From JBPESN01 sp051710625 (lineage in GTDB: Bacteria; Pseudomonadota; Gammaproteobacteria; Enterobacterales; Enterobacteriaceae): a DNA stretch of 22,958 bases. The notes beneath the pieces were generated by a model. That model made no database searches and was not told the origin of the DNA. It saw only the letters and a list, made by a program, of their open reading frames with translations. How positions within the stretch are numbered: the first letter of the stretch is position 1; the number at the start of each line of letters is the position of its first letter. A program made the translations under genes and the position numbers. Shown here in pieces: positions 17,485 to 22,958 of the stretch. The stretch is taken from positions 1 to 22,958 of the forward strand of contig NZ_JBPESN010000037.1 in the NCBI RefSeq assembly GCF_051710625.1, read 5' to 3'.

Positions 17485-18825
17485 ATGAAAGTAACGATTT
17501 TTGGTATCGGCTATGTCGGCTTGGTGCAGGCTGCGGTATTAGCCGAAGTGGGGCATGACGTGCTGTGCGTCGACGTGGATGAGCGCAAGGTCGAGAATCT
17601 GAAAAAAGGCGTGATTTCCATTTATGAACCGGGGCTGACGCCGCTGGTACAGCAGAATTATGAAGCCGGCCGGCTGAAATTTACCACGGACGTGCAGGCC
17701 GGCGTCAATCATGGGGTTATGCAGTTTATTGCGGTGGGCACGCCGCCGGACGAAGACAGCTCGGCAGACTTGAAATATGTCACCGCCGTGGCGCGTACTA
17801 TCGCCCAATATATGAACGATCATAAAGTGGTGCTGGATAAATCCACCGTACCGGTCGGTACCGCCGATAAAGTTCGCGCCGTGATGCAGGAAACGCTGCA
17901 AAGCCGTAATAGCACGCTGACCTTCGATGTGGTGTCCAATCCCGAATTTCTGAAGGAAGGGGCCGCGGTGGCCGACTGCATGCGTCCTGAACGCATTGTG
18001 GTCGGCACCGACAACGAAGATGTGGTGGACTTGCTCCATGAGCTGTATGAGCCGTTCAACCGCAATCACCACCGGATGATTCTGATGGATATCCGCAGCG
18101 CCGAGCTGACGAAATATGCCGCCAACTGTATGCTGGCAACCAAAATCAGCTTCATGAATGAAATGTCTAACCTAGCGGAGCTGCTGGGCGCGGACGTGGA
18201 GAAAGTGCGCCAGGGTATCGGTTCTGACTCGCGTATTGGCTACAGCTTTATCTATCCGGGCTGTGGGTATGGTGGCTCCTGCCTCCCGAAAGACGTGCAG
18301 GCACTGATCCGTACCGCCGAGCAAATTGGTTACCAGCCTAAGCTGCTGCAGGCGGTAGAAGACGTCAACTACCAGCAGAAAGACAAACTGCCTGCTTTCA
18401 TCCGCCGTCATTTCGGCGACGATCTGAGCGGCAAAACCTTTGCGTTGTGGGGGCTGTCGTTCAAACCCAATACCGACGATATGCGCGAAGCGTCAAGCCG
18501 GGTGTTGATGGAAGCGCTATGGGCAGCGGGGGCGACCATTCAGGCTTTCGATCCGGAAGCGATGAATGAAACCCAGCGCATTTATGGCTATCGTGACGAT
18601 CTGCAACTGATGGGCACCAAAGAAGCCGCCTTGCGTGGCGCCGATGCCCTGGTTATCTGCACCGAATGGCAGAACTTCCGCGCGCCAGATTTCGATGTCA
18701 TTAAATCGGCGCTGAAACAGCCCGTTATCTTTGATGGACGTAACTTGTACGATCCGGAACGCCTCGCCAATCGCGGCTTTGTTTATTATGGCATCGGCCG
18801 CGGCGCGTCGCTTGTCTCTCATTGA
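17485..18825 (+). CDS. ugd: UDP-glucose 6-dehydrogenase
   Basis: This is an intact 446-residue NAD-dependent enzyme that oxidises UDP-glucose twice to UDP-glucuronate. The NAD-binding motif is GIGYVGL (7-13). The central domain has SNPEFLKEGAAVADCMRPERIVVG (151-174). Lys210 (ELTKYAANC) and the catalytic Cys266 in GYGGSCLPKD are present. The C-terminal UDP-binding domain has LWGLSFKPNTDDMREASS. AGGA lies nine bases before the start. It is longer than the 388-residue E. coli Ugd and belongs to the 440-450-residue type common in many bacteria. It is sandwiched between galU and an epimerase, with 12 bases between it and the latter. UDP-glucuronate is needed for galacturonate-containing polysaccharides and for aminoarabinose lipid A modification. 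Confidence 0.97.
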   Translation: MKVTIFGIGYVGLVQAAVLAEVGHDVLCVDVDERKVENLKKGVISIYEPGLTPLVQQNYEAGRLKFTTDVQAGVNHGVMQFIAVGTPPDEDSSADLKYVTAVARTIAQYMNDHKVVLDKSTVPVGTADKVRAVMQETLQSRNSTLTFDVVSNPEFLKEGAAVADCMRPERIVVGTDNEDVVDLLHELYEPFNRNHHRMILMDIRSAELTKYAANCMLATKISFMNEMSNLAELLGADVEKVRQGIGSDSRIGYSFIYPGCGYGGSCLPKDVQALIRTAEQIGYQPKLLQAVEDVNYQQKDKLPAFIRRHFGDDLSGKTFALWGLSFKPNTDDMREASSRVLMEALWAAGATIQAFDPEAMNETQRIYGYRDDLQLMGTKEAALRGADALVICTEWQNFRAPDFDVIKSALKQPVIFDGRNLYDPERLANRGFVYYGIGRGASLVSH

Positions 18826-18837
18826 GAAGAGACCGCG

Positions 18838-19845
18838 ATGAAATTTCTGGTCACCGGCGCCGCCGGTTTTATCGGCTATCATGTCAGTGGTCGTTTGCTC
18901 GCTGACTGTCATCAGGTTGTCGGTATCGACAACCTGAGCGATTATTATGATGTGTCGCTGAAGCAAGCGCGCCTTGACGGCCTGCAGGCCTATAAGACTT
19001 TCCGCTTTCACAAGCTGGATTTGGCAGACCGGCAGGGCATCGCCAGCCTGTTTGCCAGCGAACGCTTCACGCGGGTGATTCACCTCGGCGCACAAGCCGG
19101 GGTACGGTATTCGCTGAAGAACCCGCTGGCCTATGGCGACGCTAACCTTATCGGTCATCTGAATATTCTTGAGGGATGCCGGCACAATCAGGTACAGCAC
19201 CTGCTGTATGCCTCCTCCAGTTCGGTCTATGGTCTTAACCGCAAGTTGCCTTTCTCGACGGATGATACTGTCGACCATCCGGTGTCGCTGTATGCGGCCA
19301 CCAAAAAAGCCAACGAGCTGATGGCGCATACCTATGCGCACCTGTACCAGTTGCCTACCACCGGCCTGCGCTTTTTTACCGTCTACGGCCCGTGGGGGCG
19401 TCCGGATATGGCCTTGTTTAAGTTCACCCGGGCGATGCTAAACGGTGAGCGTATCGATGTCTATAACGGCGGTGAAATGCTGCGCGATTTCACGTATATC
19501 GACGATATCGTGGAAGCGATCGTGCGTCTGCAGGACGTGATTTCGGCGCCGGATGCCGACTGGTCGGTAGAAACCGGTTCACCGGCGGCGAGCTCCGCGC
19601 CTTACCGCGTCTATAATATCGGTAACAGTCAGCCGGTAAAGCTGATGGACTATATCGAAGCGCTGGAGGACGCGCTCGGCATTCAAGCCGAGAAAAACCT
19701 GCTGCCGATGCAGCCCGGTGATGTGTTGGAAACCAGCGCGGATACGCAGGCGTTGTGTCGCGCTATTGGCTTCAAACCGCAGACGCCGGTGACGGAAGGG
19801 GTGAAACGTTTCGTGAAGTGGTATCGGGATTATTACCAGCGTTAA
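18838..19845 (+). CDS. UDP-glucuronate 4-epimerase (NAD-dependent, extended SDR)
   Basis: This is an intact 335-residue extended short-chain dehydrogenase. The Rossmann motif GAAGFIG is at residues 7-13. The catalytic Ser lies in SSSSVYG (126-132), with Tyr152 and Lys156 in YAATK. The signature DNLSDYYDVSLKQARL (31-46) and the stretch RFFTVYGPWGRPDMALFKFTRAML are the marks that separate UDP-glucuronate 4-epimerases (WbnF/LpsL/Cap1J type, UDP-GlcA to UDP-GalA) from UDP-glucose epimerase GalE. It starts 12 bases after the ugd stop, with GAAGAGA as ribosome binding site, so the two are almost surely co-transcribed. The product would feed galacturonate into LPS or capsule; the consuming glycosyltransferases are not in the window. 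Substrate assignment is by family and by ugd linkage. Confidence 0.92.
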   Translation: MKFLVTGAAGFIGYHVSGRLLADCHQVVGIDNLSDYYDVSLKQARLDGLQAYKTFRFHKLDLADRQGIASLFASERFTRVIHLGAQAGVRYSLKNPLAYGDANLIGHLNILEGCRHNQVQHLLYASSSSVYGLNRKLPFSTDDTVDHPVSLYAATKKANELMAHTYAHLYQLPTTGLRFFTVYGPWGRPDMALFKFTRAMLNGERIDVYNGGEMLRDFTYIDDIVEAIVRLQDVISAPDADWSVETGSPAASSAPYRVYNIGNSQPVKLMDYIEALEDALGIQAEKNLLPMQPGDVLETSADTQALCRAIGFKPQTPVTEGVKRFVKWYRDYYQR

Positions 19846-19874
19846 TGTATTGCCCTATCAGCAGAGATGACAGC

Positions 19875-19894
19875 GGCCCGTTGGCCATTTTTTT
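19875..19894 (+). terminator. Candidate terminator after the UDP-sugar operon
   Basis: A short stem GGCC-CGTT-GGCC is followed by A and seven T, 30 bases after the epimerase stop. The stem is only 4 bp, so efficiency is uncertain, but position and T run are right. Confidence 0.5.
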
Positions 19895-21113
19895 GCCAGG
19901 AGTAAAGGGGGTCCCGGGCTTCCGTGCAAGAAGGCCCTGGCACACCCTGTTGCGCTGCGCTAGAGGGCTTATTATGCGCAAAGGGCCGCCAGGGTGGCGT
20001 TTATGCAAGGCGCTTCGGTCCTTGTATTGTCGCATCCACCCCGGGGAGGCCCTAACGAGGCCCGTTAAGCGCCGGAGCAGCCGGTGACGCCGCAGCAGAG
20101 CGCCGGCAAGGGTACCCCACACCGGGTCGATACAAAAGCCGGTCCTTTACCGCACCTTGCAGATGGAATAGGAAACGCTATCCGGCAGTGAACACGACGG
20201 TGCGGCGGTAACGGTGTGAACATGGGCTCTCCATGGTTGCGGTCCACGCCCGTCTTTGTCGCAAATATTCCGCTCCGGCGGTTCATCTCCCGACGAGAAT
20301 AATGCGGGTCGAGAAAAGTCCCAGCACACACGTTGGATTCTACAGCGCAAAAACGGCGTTTTTTCATTATTCTTTTGGCGATTGACCAAATGCTGGGGTG
20401 GCGGGCAAAGAAGGAAATATGGCTCGCACATAGGCACCTCTTGTTCGCGCAACGCGCGGATTGCCGGATTATAACGGGACGGGGAAGATTCACTCGCTAA
20501 TATACACGCAGGTTAACGAACCTTTTCACTGGATGAAAAAGCTATCAATAATGCAGCATAACGCACATTTTGGTAGCAGTGTAGCCCTATTTTAGTCTTG
20601 AAATTTGCCGTCTTCTTTACTGCCTTTTGCAATATACTGCAGGAAAAAAGGGCATACGCTTACCGTCAAGGATAGAAATCACTGTAGGTGAAATATTTCT
20701 TGAACATCAAAATGTCCTCTAATCAAACCGGGTTCCGGGTTCCGGGTTCCGGGTTCCGGGTTCCGGGTTCCGGCTTTTTAACTCATTAGTAAATTAGCGG
20801 ACAGAAATGCATCAATTTGTCACAATGGAATAGCGCTAACCCCGCCCGCGAGTATGCGAATGTGAAGATTATGTTGGATTATAACGGCGCAATGGCGGTG
20901 CTAGCGTGAAACGCCGGGGGTTATCCCCACGCTCACCGCCGCTCGCTAGTTAATTATTCTATTCATAATTTACTTATCACAAGGTTTGTTTACTGATTAT
21001 TAAACGGCGTGGCGGTGGAATAGACTTTCACTTAGCCAAAGCGTGTGCAACAGGAAGGGGAATTGATCAACGGATAGGGCGTTTGTCGCCGCGGGCGGCG
21101 CCGGTGGCACATA
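19895..21113. other. Gene-free region between the UDP-sugar operon and hns
   Basis: About 1.2 kb without a recognisable gene. The first 600 bases are GC-rich with scattered open frames of 70-140 codons on both strands; none has a ribosome binding site plus a family-like protein. From about 20500 the sequence is AT-rich and holds a 7-bp tandem repeat at 20728-20776. In E. coli galU and hns are adjacent, so this DNA together with ugd and the epimerase is extra to that arrangement. It may be an eroded surface-polysaccharide region, but no homology can be named. Confidence 0.5.
20728..20776. repeat. Heptanucleotide tandem repeat (CCGGGTT)n
   Basis: Six perfect copies of CCGGGTT (20728-20769) are followed by one altered copy CCGGCTT (20770-20776). 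It lies in non-coding DNA 390 bases from the hns stop. The array is a likely variable-number locus. Confidence 0.95.
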
Positions 21114-21143
21114 AAAAAACCCGCTGCGGGCAGCGGGTTTTTT
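21114..21143. terminator. hns intrinsic terminator
   Basis: A perfect 14-bp inverted repeat (AAAAAACCCGCTGC / GCAGCGGGTTTTTT) lies 22 bases past the hns stop. With A and T runs on both sides it is a strong terminator for hns and can act in both directions. Confidence 0.95.
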
Positions 21144-21165
21144 GTAACTTGGATCAAGCAGGCGA

Positions 21166-21573
21166 TTACAGCAGGAAATCTTCCAGTGCTTTGCCTTCTT
21201 CATCAATCGCTTTTTTGATTAGCGCAGGGGTACGGCCTTGACCGGTCCAGGTTTTGACGTCGCCGTTCTCGTCGGTGTACTGATACTTCGCCGGACGAGC
21301 GGCACGCTTGATTTTACCAGCGGATTTGGAGAAAGTTATCGACTGCAGCAATTCGTTCGGGTCGATGCCATCGGCAATCAACATTTCACGGTATTGCTGT
21401 AATTTACGCGTACGCTCTTCAATTTCAGCCTGGGCTTGACTATCTTCCTCACGGCGTTCATTGACAACGACCTCTAGTTTCTCCAGCATTTCTTCAAGAG
21501 TTTCCAGAGTGCATTCTCTGGCCTGTGCGCGCAGAGTACGGATGTTGTTAAGAATCTTTAGTGCTTCGCTCAT
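21166..21573 (-). CDS. hns: Nucleoid-associated silencer H-NS
   Basis: This is an intact 135-residue H-NS, which binds AT-rich DNA, oligomerises and silences horizontally acquired genes. The N-terminal dimerisation region (1-64) is helical and coiled-coil-like (LKILNNIRTLRAQARECTLETLEEMLEKLEVVVNERREEDSQ). A second oligomerisation helix (ELLQSITF region) and a linker rich in Lys/Arg (KSAGKIKRAARPAKYQ) follow. The DNA-binding core KTWTGQGRTPALIKKAI contains the minor-groove Gln112-Gly113-Arg114 hook at the same positions as in E. coli. The start is fixed by alignment of MSEALKILNNIRTLRAQ. The gene has its own promoter and terminator. Its completeness suggests gene silencing is still needed in this genome. 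Confidence 0.98.
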   Translation of the reverse strand: MSEALKILNNIRTLRAQARECTLETLEEMLEKLEVVVNERREEDSQAQAEIEERTRKLQQYREMLIADGIDPNELLQSITFSKSAGKIKRAARPAKYQYTDENGDVKTWTGQGRTPALIKKAIDEEGKALEDFLL

Positions 21574-21612
21574 TGACTTAATCTCGAATATTATAAATAG
21601 GGCATCTCAGTA

Positions 21613-21641
21613 ATAGTAGAGCGCTAGTTTCTTTTCTGCAA
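21613..21641 (-). promoter_or_regulatory. hns promoter
   Basis: On the minus strand TTGCAG (21641-21636) and TACTAT (21618-21613) are 17 bases apart, giving a leader of about 35 bases before the hns ATG. The surroundings are AT-rich, consistent with the autoregulation known for hns. Confidence 0.75.
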
Positions 21642-22207
21642 TACCCAGATTGTGATTAATCAAAAATATTCTTTATAAATGCCCATGACCCCGCAACTGT
21701 AAATATATTGTGTTCGTCAGGCGAGGCAAAATTGATTCATCAGGTTCCGTTTTTCCTTCAGTACGCCTTATGAGTGCATAATGCACTGCTGATTTCATTA
21801 TAAGGAAGGTTTATATCACTGCAGCCGCGGAGGGGCTTATAACCGCTGCAGCCCTTACCTGAGGCTGAAAAATAAAAGCTTTCTAGCATAATCTCCTGCA
21901 ATTTTTATATCATCTGCGGTGGGACAGATGCCCGGCTTACTCGCGCGTTATCGCGATAAATGTCGTCCGCTGGCGTGCTAATGCCCATTGCGCGCGCGGC
22001 TTTGGCGTGTAAAAACTATAACCCGGACGCCGTTGACGAAGGATGCGCGTTTTTTATTGTTTGTGGAAGCAAGTTATTGTCTCGAGCGCTTGCCGCCGTT
22101 GCTGGCCGGCGGATTGCCGGCGCCGAGCCAGCTTCATCCCGCCGGCAAATATGATACACTCTTATCCTATTTATTTGCTCCTATCATTGAGACGGAGTGC
22201 CGGGCCG
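21642..22207. other. Intergenic region hns-tdk
   Basis: This divergent intergenic stretch has no supported gene. It contains the hns upstream region, a 15-bp palindrome AGTGCATAATGCACT (21773-21787) that looks like an operator, a GC-rich inverted-repeat-rich part (22080-22145), and the tdk leader. Short open frames here overlap each other and do not resemble proteins. A -10-like TATGAT at 22150-22155 could serve tdk. Confidence 0.5.
21773..21787. promoter_or_regulatory. 15-bp palindrome upstream of hns
   Basis: AGTGCAT-A-ATGCACT is a perfect inverted repeat 200 bases upstream of the hns ATG. Its symmetry is typical of a dimeric regulator site, but no regulator can be assigned. Confidence 0.4.
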
Positions 22208-22828
22208 ATGGCGCAACTTTATTTTTATTATTCTGCAATGAATGCCGGCAAGACAACCTCGCTGCTGCAGTCCTCCTATAATTATCAAGAACGCGGCATG
22301 CGCACGCTCGTGTTCACGGCGGAAATCGACGATCGTTACGCCCGTGGGCAGGTTCATTCGCGCATCGGGTTGTCTTCGCCTGAGGAGGTGTTTTCTGCCC
22401 AAACCGATATGTATGCGGCCGTGGCGGCCGCGCACGAACAGCAGACCGTACATTGCGTGCTGGTGGATGAATGTCACTTTCTAAGCCGTGAACAGGTTGC
22501 CGGGTTATGTGCCGTGGTCGATAAGCTGACTATTCCGGTACTGTGCTATGGCCTGCGCACCGATTTTCGCGCTGAGCCGTTTGCCGGGAGTTTGTGGCTG
22601 CTCGCCTGGGCAGACAAACTGGTGGAATTGAAAACCGTTTGCTACTGCGGTCGCAAGGCCAACCGTGTGCTCCGTATCGATGAGCAGGGTAAAGCCGTTC
22701 ACGATGGGCAACAAGTGGTCATTGGCGGTAATGATCGCTATGTGTCGGTCTGCCGTAAGCATTTCACCGCCGCGCTGACGCGTTCGGCACCGGTGCCGGA
22801 AATGAACATCCTGCCTCACGCATTGTAG
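22208..22828 (+). CDS. tdk: Thymidine kinase
   Basis: This is an intact 206-residue type II thymidine kinase, which phosphorylates thymidine to dTMP for salvage. The start is ATG 22208 (MAQLYFYYSAMNAGKTTSLLQ), preceded by GGAG and aligning with E. coli; open frame further upstream is not part of the protein. The Walker A P-loop is in SAMNAGKTT (9-17), the Walker B-like Asp and catalytic Glu in VLVDECHFL, and the lasso/zinc region has CYCGRK and VCRKH. VCYCGRKANRVLR and GGNDRYVSVC bind thymidine. The C-terminal 15 residues differ from E. coli. The stop TAG (22826-22828) lies at the very edge of an insertion sequence and may be part of it. Length is normal for the family. Confidence 0.95.
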   Translation: MAQLYFYYSAMNAGKTTSLLQSSYNYQERGMRTLVFTAEIDDRYARGQVHSRIGLSSPEEVFSAQTDMYAAVAAAHEQQTVHCVLVDECHFLSREQVAGLCAVVDKLTIPVLCYGLRTDFRAEPFAGSLWLLAWADKLVELKTVCYCGRKANRVLRIDEQGKAVHDGQQVVIGGNDRYVSVCRKHFTAALTRSAPVPEMNILPHAL

Positions 22829-22958
22829 TGGTCAACTAAAACTGGCCACCGCGTTAGCGTTTTTCCAGTATCTATTTTCTGATTCGTTTGGTGGCAACCC
22901 ACCGTTATATTTATGCGGCCTGAGTGCGCTGTAATATCCCACGATATAGTCGGTAATT
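22824..22958 (-). mobile_element. End of an IS3-family insertion sequence, truncated by the window edge
   Basis: The terminal sequence TGTAGTGGTCAACTAAAACT has the TG start typical of IS3-family ends, and it directly abuts or overlaps the tdk stop codon. The inner part encodes the transposase C-terminus on the minus strand. The exact boundary (22824 or 22829) cannot be set without the other end. Confidence 0.75.
22832..22958 (-). CDS. IS3-family transposase OrfB, C-terminal 41 residues
   Basis: Reading the minus strand from the window edge gives TDYIVGYYSALRPHKYNGG and then LPPNESENRYWKNANAVAS followed by FS and a TGA at 22834-22832. YYSALRPHKYNGGLPP is the hallmark C-terminus of the DDE integrase (rve) protein OrfB of IS3-family elements, just after the catalytic Glu helix. 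The stop lies inside the terminal inverted repeat. The rest of the element is beyond the window, so its integrity is unknown. Confidence 0.85.
   Translation of the reverse strand, partial: ITDYIVGYYSALRPHKYNGGLPPNESENRYWKNANAVASFS

Noticed and set aside
18517..19341. 274-codon open frame on the minus strand across ugd and the epimerase
   Set aside because: It is antisense to two well-supported enzymes and shows no family motif or ribosome binding site; it reflects GC-rich codon bias.
20065..20493. Overlapping open frames of 101 and 142 codons on the minus strand between the epimerase and hns
   Set aside because: No ribosome binding site, no domain or family-like sequence, and two competing frames over the same bases.
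20728..20776. CRISPR-like or direct-repeat array
   Set aside because: The 7-bp units are contiguous with no spacers and no cas genes nearby; it is a simple tandem repeat.
21960..22281. Short plus-strand open frames before tdk, or an N-terminally extended Tdk
   Set aside because: The residues upstream of MAQLYFYY are not Tdk-like, and GGAG sits correctly before ATG 22208.

Overview
This window is a decaying enterobacterial chromosome segment. Its gene content and local order match Enterobacterales: mipA-yeaE / yeaD-gapA / msrB-yeaC / pncA-ansA-sppA / ydjA-topB / nudG-xthA, then tRNA-Tyr-purU-ychJ / rssB-galU / hns / tdk. Roughly half of the recognisable protein genes are broken by frameshifts, amber stops or internal deletions. 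Their neighbours are fully intact. That mixture fits a recently host-restricted insect symbiont of the Sodalis type (S. glossinidius or a close relative). The organism is an inference; no database search was possible, and homologues were compared from memory.

Layout. Positions 1-1600: remains of mipA and yeaE. Positions 1776-4474: intact yeaD, gapA and msrB, with a consensus CRP site between gapA and msrB. Positions 4525-6698: yeaC (one amber codon), pncA and ansA, all broken. Positions 6850-9478: intact sppA and ydjA. Positions 9643-13107: heavily damaged topB, nudG and xthA; selD, which lies between ydjA and topB in E. coli, is absent. Positions 13400-14864: an intact tRNA-Tyr with an E. 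coli tyrT-like promoter, a broken purU, and a full-length ychJ that has lost zinc-ligand cysteines. Positions 15327-16339: broken rssB; rssA is absent. Positions 16533-19845: an intact galU-ugd-epimerase block. Positions 19846-21165: 1.3 kb without a recognisable gene, containing a 7-bp tandem repeat. Positions 21166-22828: hns and tdk, intact. From about 22829 to the right edge: the end of an IS3-family insertion sequence abutting tdk.

How the genes fit together. Survivors serve central glycolysis (gapA, yeaD), oxidative protein repair (msrB), envelope proteolysis (sppA), nucleoid structure (hns), thymidine salvage (tdk) and UDP-sugar supply. galU, ugd and the epimerase form a three-step route from glucose-1-phosphate to UDP-glucuronate and UDP-galacturonate for surface polysaccharide or lipid A modification. 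Losses fall on nicotinamide and asparagine salvage (pncA, ansA), formyl-folate recycling (purU), DNA repair and topology (xthA, nudG, topB), RpoS turnover (rssB) and selenium use (selD missing).

I found no convincing new defence, secretion or biosynthetic system. The most unusual signals are: all nine in-frame nonsense codons I could place are TAG; a trailer downstream of tRNA-Tyr that is complementary to the tRNA's own T arm and acceptor; the degenerate zinc motifs in YchJ; and the intact UDP-sugar block surrounded by decay.
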